Below are positions 9,531 to 18,731 of a stretch of DNA of 64,000 nt, in pieces. The DNA is from Rhodopseudomonas sp. (GTDB lineage: Bacteria; Pseudomonadota; Alphaproteobacteria; Rhizobiales; Xanthobacteraceae): positions 1 through 64,000 of the forward strand of contig WGNB01000003.1 in assembly GCA_016124795.1 (NCBI GenBank), in the 5' to 3' direction. Below the pieces are notes generated by a model. The model was given only the letters and a program-made list of their open reading frames with translations. It was not told the origin of the DNA and ran no database searches. The first letter of the stretch is position 1. Each line of letters opens with the position of its first letter. A program made the position numbers and the translations under genes.

Positions 9531-10541
9531 ATGACCCAGCACTTGCGCCTGCGCCACCTCGAAGTGTTTCTGGCGGTCGCCCAGGCCGGCAGCATGCAAC
9601 GCGCCGCCCACATCGCCCACCTGACCCAGCCCGCCATCAGCAAGCTGATCCACGAACTCGAGGCAATGTTCGGCGTCGCGCTGATGGACCGCAGCAAACG
9701 CGGCATCGCGCTCACCGAATGCGGTCTGGCCTTGCAGGACCGCGCCCGCGTCATGCTCAACGATCTGAGCACCACCGCCGACGAACTGGCCGCGATTGCC
9801 CGCGGCCTGTCCGGCAAGGTCCGGGTCGGCGCGCTGCCGGTGGTCGAGACCGTGATCCTGCCGGCGACCTTGCTGGCGCTGCGCAAGACGGCCCCCGGCC
9901 TGTCGATCCAGATCGAGGAAGGCACCCGCGCCGTCCTGATCAATGCGCTGCGCCGCGGCGAGGTCGATTGCGTACTCGGCCGGCTCGACGACGAGGACGA
10001 GCGGCATTTCCATGTCGAGACGCTGCAACCGATGCCGGTGATGCTGGTGGCCAATCCCCGCCATCCGCTGACGCGCCAGAGCCGCGTCACCTGGCAGGAC
10101 CTCACCCGCTACCCGTGGATTCTGGCGCAGGCCAATGCGCCGATCCGCGTGGTCATCGAGAGCCAGTTCATCCGCGCCGGCATCCGGCCGCCGGCACCCG
10201 TGATCGAGTCGACCTCGAGCCGGCTCAATTGCGGGATCGTCGCCGCCACCGACATGATCACGGTGATGACCGAGGACGCCGCCATCGGCTACGTCAGGGC
10301 CGGCATGGTCGCCATTCTCCCGGTCGACGTCATCGATCTGCTGCCGATGGTCGGCTTCATCACCCGGACGCCGCATCTGTCGCCGGCAGTGCGGACCTTT
10401 TTGACGGCGCTGCGCCAGGAATGCGCCAAGCCTTCACCAACAACGCTCGCCAACCCCGTTCCGAAGGCGAGTGCGAAGGCCGGTTCCAAATCCGGCGGCA
10501 AGCCGGGCACCGGAGCCTCCACTAGACCAAGGTCGCGATGA
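9531..10541 (+). CDS. LysR-family transcriptional regulator
   Basis: A 336-residue LysR protein. The winged helix-turn-helix is at about residues 5-63 (LRHLEVFLAVAQAG..MQRAAHIAHLTQPAISKLIHELE), followed by the linker helix and a two-lobed effector domain. The last ~30 residues are a basic Ser/Lys/Gly tail beyond the family's normal end. It is divergent from the metallo-hydrolase/TctC pair and probably senses the molecule they handle. The first half resembles the GbpR/PcaQ type of LysR protein, but I cannot name the effector. It converges on the TSUP gene, whose stop overlaps its 3' end by 20 nt. Confidence 0.88.
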   Translation: MTQHLRLRHLEVFLAVAQAGSMQRAAHIAHLTQPAISKLIHELEAMFGVALMDRSKRGIALTECGLALQDRARVMLNDLSTTADELAAIARGLSGKVRVGALPVVETVILPATLLALRKTAPGLSIQIEEGTRAVLINALRRGEVDCVLGRLDDEDERHFHVETLQPMPVMLVANPRHPLTRQSRVTWQDLTRYPWILAQANAPIRVVIESQFIRAGIRPPAPVIESTSSRLNCGIVAATDMITVMTEDAAIGYVRAGMVAILPVDVIDLLPMVGFITRTPHLSPAVRTFLTALRQECAKPSPTTLANPVPKASAKAGSKSGGKPGTGASTRPRSR

Positions 10542-11349
10542 AGCGCACCGACACCATCAGCAGAAAACAGCCGAAGGCGATTTCAAGGGTGCGGCGCGGC
10601 AGCCAGTGCGCCAGCCGCGCGCCATATGGCGCGGTGAAGCTCGACACCGGCGCCATCAGCACAAAGCCGATCACCGAGATATAACCGAGCGACAGCGGCG
10701 GCAGTTCGTTCATGTGCGGCCAGCCGGCCACCACATAACCGAGGGCGCCGACGATGGTGATCGGCACGCCGATGCCGGCCGAGGTCGCGACCGCGCGCTG
10801 CATCGGCTGGCCGTACATCGTCAGGATCGCGTTGGCGACCGCGCCGCCGCTGGTGCCGACCAGCGACGACACCAGACCGACCAGAAAGCCGTAGAACGAC
10901 AGCAGCGCCCGGCCCGGCAAGGTTTCGCTCAGGTTCCAGCGGTCGCCGGCAAACAACATCTTCATACTGATGAAGCCGGTGAACAGCACGAAGGCGATCT
11001 TGAACACCGCGCTCGGCGCGAAGGAGGCAATCGTCGAACCCACGATAACGCCGAGCACCGCCGGCACCACCCAGGCCCGGATCACCTGCGGCAGCGCCGC
11101 GCCTTTCTTCTTGTGGGTGATGTAGGACCGCAGCGTCGTCGGCACGATGATCGCAAGCGACGTGCCGATGCAGAGCTGCACGCGCAGCGCATCGGTGACA
11201 TGCAGCACGCCGAACACTTCATACAGCACCGGCACGATGATGCCGCCGCCGCCGATGCCGAACAGGCCCGCGAGAATGCCGGTGACGACGCCGCCGGCCA
11301 GAATCAAGGCCACCAGCCAGGCCAGTTCGTCGATCGGATAACCCAGCAT
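10522..11349 (-). CDS. TSUP (TauE/SafE) family membrane exporter
   Basis: A 275-residue membrane protein. I start it at ATG 11349, because the sequence from there is the usual family start leading into the first helix, and the longer upstream frame crosses into the dusA region. About eight hydrophobic segments are visible, with the two internal repeats marked by GLFGIGGGGIIVPVL and SSLVGTSGGAVANAIL, the diagnostic Gly-rich half-motifs. The family moves sulfite, sulfoacetate or other small organosulfur anions across the inner membrane. The substrate here cannot be read. The 3' end overlaps the convergent LysR gene by 20 nt. Confidence 0.88.
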   Translation of the reverse strand: MLGYPIDELAWLVALILAGGVVTGILAGLFGIGGGGIIVPVLYEVFGVLHVTDALRVQLCIGTSLAIIVPTTLRSYITHKKKGAALPQVIRAWVVPAVLGVIVGSTIASFAPSAVFKIAFVLFTGFISMKMLFAGDRWNLSETLPGRALLSFYGFLVGLVSSLVGTSGGAVANAILTMYGQPMQRAVATSAGIGVPITIVGALGYVVAGWPHMNELPPLSLGYISVIGFVLMAPVSSFTAPYGARLAHWLPRRTLEIAFGCFLLMVSVRFIATLV

Positions 11350-11483
11350 GCATCGCCCCGTGTCGAAAAAGTCAGGGGCGATGTGCGCCGAAACGGCGCG
11401 ACTGTCCAGAACGCCGGCCAGCGCATCAGCCATGACGCACGCGCCGGGGCCGGCGCAAGGGCCGTCACAGCCGGATGGCGCGC

Positions 11484-12488
11484 TTAGGCCGCGACCGCCG
11501 CCGGATCGGCGTCGCCCTCGCCGACCATGGCCAGCGCGTCGACGAACACCTGCGCCGTCGCGCCCGGCTTGACCGCCTCGGTCGACAGGTGACGGCGAAA
11601 GGCGCGCGCGCCCGGCACCGCGCGAAACAACCCGAGCACATGGCGGGTGATCGACGACAGCCGCGCGCCCTTGGCCAGTTCGTTTTCGATGTAAGGCAGC
11701 AACGCCAGACCCGCCGCCTTGGCCGAGACTTGCGGCGCGGCCTCGCCGTAAAACAGCGGATCGACACCGAGCAGAAGCCACGGCTCCTGATAGGCGGCCC
11801 GCCCCATCATGATGCCATCGAGCGCGCCGAGATGACGCTGCGCGTCGTCAAGCGTGGCGATGCCGCCATTGAGCACGATCGGCAGATCGGGATGCGCGGC
11901 TTTCAGCCGGTGCACGATACCGTAATCGAGCGGCGGCACTTCGCGGTTCTCTTTCGGCGACAGGCCTTTCAGCCAGGCCTTGCGGGCGTGCACGATCAAG
12001 GCATCGACGCCGGCCGCTTTGACGGTATCGGCGAAAGCGAACAGGACTTCTTCCGGGTTCTGCTCGTCGACGCCGATCCGGCATTTGACCGTAACCGGAA
12101 TCCTGACCGCCGCTTTCATGGCCGCCACGCATTGCCCGACCAGTTCCGGTTCCAGCATCAGGCAGGCGCCAAAACGGCCGTTCTGCACCCGGTCGGACGG
12201 ACAGCCGACATTCAGGTTGATCTCGTCATAGCCGAGCCCCTCGCCGATCCGCGCGCATTCGGCCAGGTCGGCGGGCTCGCTGCCGCCCAGTTGCAGCGCC
12301 ACCGGATGTTCGGCGGCGTCGAAGCCGAGCAGCCGGCCGCGATCGCCGTGCAGAATCGCGCCGGTCGTTACCATCTCGGTATACAGCAGCGTCCGGCGCG
12401 TCAGGCCGCGATGGAAAAACCGGCAATGCCGGTCGGTCCAATCCATCATCGGGGCGATACTGAAGCGTCTTTGCAGCATATTGGACAT
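11484..12488 (-). CDS. dusA: tRNA-dihydrouridine synthase A
   Basis: A 334-residue flavoenzyme that reduces U20/U20a in the D-loop of tRNAs using NADPH. The TIM-barrel N-terminal part is very close to DusA: RRFSIAPMMDWTDRH at the start, TEMVTTGAILHG, and the catalytic C96 in NLNVGCPSDRV. K-C-R-I-G-V-D, HARKAWLKGLSPKENR and NGGI follow for FMN and substrate. The start at 12488 gives the normal DusA N-terminus; another ATG lies 3 codons downstream, and neither has a strong ribosome site. It is a housekeeping gene between accessory operons and shares no obvious operon. Confidence 0.95.
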   Translation of the reverse strand: MSNMLQRRFSIAPMMDWTDRHCRFFHRGLTRRTLLYTEMVTTGAILHGDRGRLLGFDAAEHPVALQLGGSEPADLAECARIGEGLGYDEINLNVGCPSDRVQNGRFGACLMLEPELVGQCVAAMKAAVRIPVTVKCRIGVDEQNPEEVLFAFADTVKAAGVDALIVHARKAWLKGLSPKENREVPPLDYGIVHRLKAAHPDLPIVLNGGIATLDDAQRHLGALDGIMMGRAAYQEPWLLLGVDPLFYGEAAPQVSAKAAGLALLPYIENELAKGARLSSITRHVLGLFRAVPGARAFRRHLSTEAVKPGATAQVFVDALAMVGEGDADPAAVAA

Positions 12489-12705
12489 CGTTAACGCCGG
12501 ACGCGGCGCTCCTGACACGGCGCCAGCCGGCTGATTGGCCCTCATTACGGCTTATTGCCGCTCGTTTCCACCCCGATCAAGCGCGAGGTCCGGACCTTCA
12601 CGAAGTCTCGGACTGACACGGCCTTACCGCTTCGGCCGCGGCCGGCCCCCTGACCCGTCGTCACACGACAGAGCCAGCCGGGCCTTTACCGGCAGCCTGA
12701 CCTCC

Positions 12706-13305
12706 TCACGACGCCGAGACGTCGCGCAGCGCCTCGGCCACGGTCGCGATCCGGGCGACAGGCCGCAGTCCTTCGATTGCCGCGTCATGGATTTGCGGCG
12801 AAAACGCCGCGCAACCGTCGGCCAGCACCGTGCATTCAAACTCACGCACATGCGCATCGCGCACGGTCGAGGCAACGCCACCATTGGTGACAATGCCGCC
12901 GACGGCCAGCCGTTCGATGCCGCATTTACGCAGCGCCCATTCCAGTCGTGTGTTGTAGAACGCCGAATAAGCGATCTTCTCCACGGTGACATCGGCCGGC
13001 ATGAGTTCATCGACCAGTTGCTGGCCCCACGCGCCCGGCATGAAATCGCCTTTGCGCAGGAACGGCCGCAGCGCCTTCAGATGCGGTGAGATGATCGGCT
13101 CCCCGCCCCGCCCCGGCACCAAGGTGAACAAGGTCGCCGCCACCAGCCCGCCTTTGGCGCGGAAGGCATCCGCCAGCGGCTTCAACCGCGCCGGCAAGGC
13201 GGCAATGTCGGCGTTGGCCTGACCGCCGCGGGCATAGGCCCCGTCGGGATGGATGAAGTCATTTTGCAGGTCGACGAGCAGCAGCGCGGTTGACGCAAGG
13301 GTCAT
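12706..13305 (-). CDS. Isochorismatase-fold hydrolase lacking the catalytic Cys
   Basis: A 199-residue isochorismatase-like protein. The catalytic Asp (D12 in VDLQNDF) and Lys (K110 in VEKIAYSAF) are present. At the place of the nucleophilic Cys of nicotinamidase, N-carbamoylsarcosine amidase and maleamate amidohydrolase it has Gly (G143 in VTNGGVAST). That change is known in true isochorismatases (vinyl ether cleavage without a covalent thioester) and in other Cys-less members. It is the last gene of the long operon and its ATG overlaps the HyuA stop by 4 nt, so it should act on the same substrate. The reaction could be hydration or hydrolysis of an enol ether or imine rather than amide cleavage. 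Confidence 0.85.
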   Translation of the reverse strand: MTLASTALLLVDLQNDFIHPDGAYARGGQANADIAALPARLKPLADAFRAKGGLVAATLFTLVPGRGGEPIISPHLKALRPFLRKGDFMPGAWGQQLVDELMPADVTVEKIAYSAFYNTRLEWALRKCGIERLAVGGIVTNGGVASTVRDAHVREFECTVLADGCAAFSPQIHDAAIEGLRPVARIATVAEALRDVSAS

Positions 13306-15356
13306 GACATCCGCTCCACGATGACGTTGCCGAGCGCATCGACGCGGCCTTGCAGATCCGAATCGATGAAGATGGTCGCGTCCGGCTGCTCAAGCACGGC
13401 CGGGCCTTCAATCACCGCACCGGCCGGCAAGTCGAGCCGCGACAGCACCCGCGTCTCGCGCCAGGCGCCGCCGCACCACACCGGCCGCGAACCCTTGGCG
13501 GCTTTTTCCAGCGACGCATCGGGACCCGGCGCGAAGGCCGACAGATCGAAGGCGGGGCGACGGCCGATCGCGGCGGTGCGCAGCGACACGATGCGGATCG
13601 GAATGCCCGGCAGCAGCCGGCCGAAAGCCGCCGCATAGGCCCGATCGAAGGCCGCACGCAACGACGCCACATCGAGCGCGACGCCCTCTGCCGACAAAGT
13701 CACCGGCAGCGGCACCGCCACCGTATGGGTCTGCCCGAGGTAATGCATGTCGAGTTCGAAATTGACGTCGATGCGCTCGACCGCGATGCCAGCGGCGTCG
13801 ACAACCGCATAGGCTTCGCGGCCGGCGGCCGTCATGCGCGCGGCCAGCGCTTCGGTATCGAGGCCATCGACCATCAGGTTGACGGTCTGCACCTGATCGT
13901 GGCGCAGATCGGCGATGACGCAGCCGAGCGCCGAAGTGACGCCCGGGAAACGCGGCACCACCGCGCACTTCAGACCGATCTCCTTGATCAACGCGCCGAC
14001 ATGCAACGCGCCGCCGCCGCCGAACGGCATCGCCGCGAACTTCGCCGGGTCGTGACCGCGCTCGACCGACACCAGCCGGATCGCACCGGCCATGCGCGCG
14101 TCGGCGACCCGCACGATCGCCTCGGCCGCCTGCATCACATCGAGCTGTAACGGCGCGCCGACATGGGTCAGGATCGCCCGCCTGGCAGCCTCGACATCGA
14201 GCTGCGCCAGCTTGCCGCCGATCGGCCGCGCCGCGTTGATCCGGCCGAGCACGACATGGGCATCGGTCAGCGTCGGGCGATCGTTGCCCTGCCCGTAACA
14301 CGCCGGCCCCGGCACCGAACCGGCGCTTTCCGGTCCCACTTGTAGCAACCCACCGCGATCGACCGAGGCAATCGAGCCGCCGCCGGCGCCAATGGTGGTG
14401 ATTTCGATCATCGGCGTGCGGATCACCATGCCAAAGTCGATCACGGTCTGCGCCGCCAGCGAGGCTTTGCCGCCGGCCACCACCGACACGTCGAACGACG
14501 TGCCGCCGAGATCGCCGGTGATGATGTTGTCCTGGCCGCAGGCGCGCGCGATCGCCGCGGCGGCGATGACGCCGGCGGCCGGCCCCGACAGCGCGGTGCG
14601 CACCGGCAACCGCCGTGCCGTCGCCGTCGACATCACCCCGCCGTTCGACTGCACGATATGAAATGTGCCGTGGAAGTTGTTGTCGGCCAGCGCGCCTTCC
14701 AGCTTGGCCAGATAGTTGCCGACCACCGGCTGCAGATAAGCGTTCAGCGCCGTGGTCGAGGCGCGCTCGAATTCACGGATTTCAGGCAAAACCTCATGCG
14801 AGGCCGAGACATGTTCGTTCGGCCACACCGCGCGCGCTGCCGCCAGCGCCAGCTTTTCATTATCGGCATTGGCGTAAGCATTGATGAAGATGATCGCCAG
14901 CGCCTCCGCGCCTTTGGCCTTCAGCGTCTCCGCCGCTGCGCGAACCGCCGCGACATCGACAGCGGTATGAATACGGCCATCGGCCAGCGTCCGTTCGTCG
15001 ACCTCCAGCCGCATGTCGCGATCGGCAATCGGCGTGAAATCGCCCCACAGCCCCCAGGTCTGACGCCGGTCACGCCGTCGCATTTCCAGCACGTCGCGAA
15101 AGCCGCGCGTGGTGATGACGCCGATGCGCGAGCCGCGCCGTTCCAGCAGAGAATTGGTGCCGACGGTGGTGCCGTGAACGATCGCGCCAAAGCTGTCGAC
15201 CGCGCCCAGCACGCCGAGCCCCTGCATGAACCCTGCCGACTCATTGCCGCGCTGCGACGGCACCTTGGCGGTGCGGAAACTGCGCGCGGCCGCATCGAAT
15301 AGAAAGAGGTCCGTGAACGTGCCGCCAACGTCGACACCGACAATCGATTGACTCAT
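13302..15356 (-). CDS. Hydantoinase/oxoprolinase A-type subunit (HyuA family)
   Basis: A 684-residue ATPase-type subunit. It opens with the family signature GVDVGGTFTDLFLFD (residues 7-21), the ASKHA-fold phosphate loop. A central region follows with GTTVGTNSLLERRG, and the second ATP-binding part has DLGGTSFDV and FGGGGALHVG. HyuA/HyuB-type pairs carry out ATP-dependent opening of 5-membered cyclic amides (5-oxoproline, N-methylhydantoin), or carboxylation in the acetone/acetophenone carboxylase branch. No third, small acetone-carboxylase subunit is present, which favours the hydrolase branch. Its start overlaps the HyuB stop by 4 nt (ATGA), so the two are translationally coupled. Confidence 0.93.
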   Translation of the reverse strand: MSQSIVGVDVGGTFTDLFLFDAAARSFRTAKVPSQRGNESAGFMQGLGVLGAVDSFGAIVHGTTVGTNSLLERRGSRIGVITTRGFRDVLEMRRRDRRQTWGLWGDFTPIADRDMRLEVDERTLADGRIHTAVDVAAVRAAAETLKAKGAEALAIIFINAYANADNEKLALAAARAVWPNEHVSASHEVLPEIREFERASTTALNAYLQPVVGNYLAKLEGALADNNFHGTFHIVQSNGGVMSTATARRLPVRTALSGPAAGVIAAAAIARACGQDNIITGDLGGTSFDVSVVAGGKASLAAQTVIDFGMVIRTPMIEITTIGAGGGSIASVDRGGLLQVGPESAGSVPGPACYGQGNDRPTLTDAHVVLGRINAARPIGGKLAQLDVEAARRAILTHVGAPLQLDVMQAAEAIVRVADARMAGAIRLVSVERGHDPAKFAAMPFGGGGALHVGALIKEIGLKCAVVPRFPGVTSALGCVIADLRHDQVQTVNLMVDGLDTEALAARMTAAGREAYAVVDAAGIAVERIDVNFELDMHYLGQTHTVAVPLPVTLSAEGVALDVASLRAAFDRAYAAAFGRLLPGIPIRIVSLRTAAIGRRPAFDLSAFAPGPDASLEKAAKGSRPVWCGGAWRETRVLSRLDLPAGAVIEGPAVLEQPDATIFIDSDLQGRVDALGNVIVERMS

Positions 15357-17092
15357 CGCTTAACTCCGCCGCGCAGCGTTGTCGTGGCAGGCGCATCGAC
15401 GCTGCCGTCGTCGCGCAGCGCCACGCCGTAATCTCGCCGCGCGGCCTCGCGCGAGACGTAACCGAACTGAAAATCGCGGGCGACGCGCGCCGGATCGCGC
15501 GTCATCGGATCGCCGAAGCCGCCACCGCCCGGCGTTTCCAGGCGGACCCGCTGGCCGCGTCTGATCCGCACGTCGGTGATCTTCGACACCAACGGCGGCG
15601 TACAATCGCCGGCGTCGCCCTGATAGACAAAGCGGTTCAAGGCCGCGCTTTCGCCGCCGTTGACGCCGAAGGGCGGAAACTTGCCGCGCTCGCCGAGCAG
15701 AAAGACATCGGTGTCGCTTTCATTGAGCGCTTCGACCTCATAGATCGCGCCAAGCCCGCCGCGATTGAATCCGGGACCGGCGGAATCGGGCCGCAACGCC
15801 CATTGCGTGAACATCACCGGATAAAGCGACTCCAGAATCTCCGCCGGCGGAATCGTCGCGGTCGAGATCGGGTTGTTGCCGTGGTTGAGGCCATCGCCCT
15901 CCGGGTTGCCGCCGAGGCCGCCGCCGAAGAAACAGAACATCACCCAGCGCTTGCGATCTTGACGCCAACCGGCGAGCGACAGCGCATTAATCGTGGCATA
16001 GGGGCTGCCATTGGCGCGTTCCGGCGCGGCTTTGGCGAAAGCGCCAAACACCGTGTCGATAACGCGCAGGATGGTTTCGGTATAGCCGCCGACCGGCTTT
16101 GGCGCCGAGACGCCGAGCAAGGTCGTATCGGGAATGACGAATTCGATCGGCGCCAGACAACCGGCATTGGCCGGCACGTCGGTGAACAGATGCTTGAGCG
16201 CGACATAGCAGCAGGCCACCGCCGTCGAGCGCGCGATATTGAGCGGCCCCTGACACGGCGGCGCCGAGCGCGAGAAGTCCAGGGTCATCGCGTCGCCCTT
16301 GATCGTCATGTCGAGGGCAATGCGCAGCGGCGTGTCGGTGACGCCGTCATTATCGAGGAAATCGTCATACGAATAGGCGCCGTCTGGCAGCGCGGCGATA
16401 TTGGCGCGCATCAGCGCCTCGGCGCGCGCCGACAACGCATTCATCGCCGCCGAAACCGTGTCGTCGCCATATTCGTCGAGCAAAGCGTGGACACGCTGCT
16501 CGCCGAGGCCCAGCGCATTAAGCTGGCCGTTGAGGTCGCCCCAGTTCGATTGCGGCAGCCGCGAGTTGGCCGCCAGAATGTCGGCGACGTCCTGCTGAAA
16601 AGCGCCGCCGCTGATCAGCTTCACCGGCGGGATGCGAAAGCCTTCCTGAAAGCTTTCGGTCGCCTTGGCGTTGAAATTGCCCGGCACATTGCCGCCGACA
16701 TCGAGCCAGTGACCAACCGAGGCCAGCCAGGCGAACACCTTGCCGTCGCGCATCACCGGCCGCACCAGCCGGAAATCGTTGAGATGGGTGCCGCCATCGT
16801 AGGGGTCGTTGAACAGATAGGTGTCGCCCTCTTTGAGATCGCCGCGCTCGGCAACCTTGTCGATCACCGCCTTGACCGCGAAGGCCATCGCGCCGACGAA
16901 AATCGGCAGGCCGGAGGTGCCCTGCACCAGCGTCGCGCCGGTCTCGGCGTGATAGAGCCCGTGGCAGGCGTCATGCGCCTCGGCGATGATCGGGTTGAAG
17001 GCGGAGCGGAACAAGGTCGCGTCCATCTCATCGGCGATCTGCACCAGGCGGCCGTTGAGCACGGCCAAAGTGACCGGATCGAGCGCGCGCAT
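15353..17092 (-). CDS. Hydantoinase/oxoprolinase B-type subunit (HyuB family)
   Basis: A 579-residue partner of the HyuA-type protein. Landmarks are MDATLFRSAFNPIIAEAHD near the N-terminus, DPYDGGTHLNDFRLVRPV, GNVPGNFNAKATESFQEG, SAPPCQGPLNI and the late Gly-rich ETPGGGGFGDP motif. Length and motifs fit the B subunit that binds the cyclic substrate in a metal-dependent way. It is co-transcribed between the lyase gene (1-nt overlap at 17092) and hyuA (4-nt overlap). With HyuA it should form a cytoplasmic heteromer acting on a substrate imported by the adjacent Liv-type transporter. Confidence 0.93.
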   Translation of the reverse strand: MRALDPVTLAVLNGRLVQIADEMDATLFRSAFNPIIAEAHDACHGLYHAETGATLVQGTSGLPIFVGAMAFAVKAVIDKVAERGDLKEGDTYLFNDPYDGGTHLNDFRLVRPVMRDGKVFAWLASVGHWLDVGGNVPGNFNAKATESFQEGFRIPPVKLISGGAFQQDVADILAANSRLPQSNWGDLNGQLNALGLGEQRVHALLDEYGDDTVSAAMNALSARAEALMRANIAALPDGAYSYDDFLDNDGVTDTPLRIALDMTIKGDAMTLDFSRSAPPCQGPLNIARSTAVACCYVALKHLFTDVPANAGCLAPIEFVIPDTTLLGVSAPKPVGGYTETILRVIDTVFGAFAKAAPERANGSPYATINALSLAGWRQDRKRWVMFCFFGGGLGGNPEGDGLNHGNNPISTATIPPAEILESLYPVMFTQWALRPDSAGPGFNRGGLGAIYEVEALNESDTDVFLLGERGKFPPFGVNGGESAALNRFVYQGDAGDCTPPLVSKITDVRIRRGQRVRLETPGGGGFGDPMTRDPARVARDFQFGYVSREAARRDYGVALRDDGSVDAPATTTLRGGVKR

Positions 17093-17994
17093 CAGCGTTC
17101 ACCCGGCTTGACGGCGGGTTGCGGTTCGAAGCCGGCATAGCGCTTGCCGCGCGCCAGCATGTCCGGCGTCCCGATCAGGCGATTGAGCGCGTCGAAATCG
17201 AACATGCGCGACCGGAACGGATCGGTCGTGCCGTTCTCCTTGAGCGTCCCGTAGAAATCCTGCGCCGCCTTGGCCAAGGCCCGCACGATGCCGCCGGGGA
17301 AAATGACGAAAGAAAAGCCCAGAGCCTCCAGCTCGGGCGCCGTCATCATCGGCGTCTTGCCGCCCTCGACCATGTTGGCCATCAGCGGCAAAGATTTGCC
17401 AAGCGCCGCGGTGACGCGACCCAGTTCGTCGCGTTGCCGCGGCGCTTCGACGAACAGCATGTCGGCGCCGGCTTCTCGGTACAGCGCGGTGCGCGCAATG
17501 GCGGCTTCGAAGCCTTCGACCGCGACGGCGTCGGTGCGGGCGATGATCAGCGTCTCGGCCGAACGGCGGGCATCGATCGCCGCCTTGATCTTGCCCGCCA
17601 TCTCCGGCGCCGGGATCAGCGCCTTGTCATCGAGGTGACCGCAGCGCTTGGGGAAATCCTGGTCCTCGAGCTGAATGGCATTGGCGCCGGCGCGCTCAAG
17701 CAGATGCACCGTGCGCTCGACGTTGAGCGCGTTGCCGTAGCCGGTATCGGCATCGACCACCAGATAGCTGCCCACCCGTTCGCGAATGAGCGCGACGGTA
17801 TCGACCACTTCGCTCAGACTGACGAGCCCGATGTCGGGCCGGCCGAGCCGCGCATAGGCGATCGCCGCGCCGGACACGTAAAGCGCCTCGAAACCGGCTT
17901 GCTCGGCGATCAGCGCGGTCAACGGATCGTACACGCCCGGCGCGATCAGGATCGGCGGACGCGCAAGCCGCGTGCGGAGTGTCTGTTCAGTCAT
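17092..17994 (-). CDS. Isocitrate lyase/PEP mutase superfamily lyase
   Basis: A 300-residue TIM-barrel enzyme. VDADTGYGN (80-88) supplies the Mg-binding Asp residues, QLEDQDFPKRCGHL (108-121) supplies E110/D111 and the gating loop with Cys118, and R-T-D-A follows. The K-R-C-G-H loop with its Cys marks C-C bond lyases (2-methylisocitrate lyase, 2,3-dimethylmalate lyase, isocitrate lyase) and is not found in PEP mutase or phosphonopyruvate hydrolase. The expected reaction is cleavage of a 2-hydroxy-3-alkyl-dicarboxylate to a 2-oxo acid plus a shorter acid. It sits between the transporter genes and hyuBA and, with the leuCD-type hydratase opposite, could complete a maleate-type pathway. Confidence 0.9.
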   Translation of the reverse strand: MTEQTLRTRLARPPILIAPGVYDPLTALIAEQAGFEALYVSGAAIAYARLGRPDIGLVSLSEVVDTVALIRERVGSYLVVDADTGYGNALNVERTVHLLERAGANAIQLEDQDFPKRCGHLDDKALIPAPEMAGKIKAAIDARRSAETLIIARTDAVAVEGFEAAIARTALYREAGADMLFVEAPRQRDELGRVTAALGKSLPLMANMVEGGKTPMMTAPELEALGFSFVIFPGGIVRALAKAAQDFYGTLKENGTTDPFRSRMFDFDALNRLIGTPDMLARGKRYAGFEPQPAVKPGER

Positions 17995-18014
17995 TCATCG
18001 TATTCCCAAGTGAT

Positions 18015-18731
18015 TCACATGCCCAGGTAAGCACGCTTCAACGCCGGGTCGGCGGCGATGTCGGCGGCAGCGCCGGACATCACAAACTTTCCGTCGGCAA
18101 GGATATAAGCCCGATTGGCGATTTCGAGGCTCTGCACCACGTTCTGCTCGACGAGCAGAACGGCCATGCCCTCGCCGTTGATCCGCGCGATCAGCGCGAA
18201 CAATTCCTCGACCAGCAAAGGCGACAGGCCCAACGACGGCTCGTCGAGAATGATGAGCTTCGGCTCCGCCATCAGGCCGCGGCCGATGGCCAGCATCTGT
18301 TGTTCGCCGCCCGACAAAGTGCCGGCGCGTTGCGACCGGCGTTCGAACAGGCGCGGAAAGGTCGAAAAAATCCGGTCCCGGTTGGCCGCGCGCCGGGCGG
18401 TGGCGCGGCGGTAACTGCCGAGATCGAGGTTTTCGCTGACCGTCATGTTCGGAAAGATGCGGCGGCCCTCGGGCACGTGGATCAATCCGCGCGCGACGAT
18501 CGCGGACGGCTTTTCGTTCTCGACGGCATCGCCATCGAATTGGATCGTTCCGGCCCGCGCCCGCACGATCCCGGACATCGCGCGGTTGAGCGTCGACTTG
18601 CCAACGCCATTCGAACCCAGCACGGCGACTATTTCGCCGGGGCTAACGGTCAAATCGATGCCTTGCAAGACTTCAGTCTCGCCATAGCCGGCGCGCAGGC
18701 CGCGGATGTCGAGAAGCGCGCTAGTGCTCAT
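18015..18731 (-). CDS. Branched-chain-type ABC transporter ATPase, LivF-like
   Basis: A 238-residue ATP-binding subunit started at ATG 18729-18731, which overlaps the end of the LivG-type gene by 11 nt. Walker A is G-S-N-G-V-G-K-S-T (39-47), the signature is LSGGEQQ, and Walker B is LIILDEPSLGLSP. VPEGRRIFPNMTV and the C-terminal A-Y-L-G are typical of LivF. With the LivG-type subunit it drives import through the LivHM-type permease in the same operon. The substrate is likely the cyclic amide or acid degraded by the downstream enzymes rather than an amino acid. Confidence 0.93.
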   Translation of the reverse strand: MSTSALLDIRGLRAGYGETEVLQGIDLTVSPGEIVAVLGSNGVGKSTLNRAMSGIVRARAGTIQFDGDAVENEKPSAIVARGLIHVPEGRRIFPNMTVSENLDLGSYRRATARRAANRDRIFSTFPRLFERRSQRAGTLSGGEQQMLAIGRGLMAEPKLIILDEPSLGLSPLLVEELFALIARINGEGMAVLLVEQNVVQSLEIANRAYILADGKFVMSGAAADIAADPALKRAYLGM

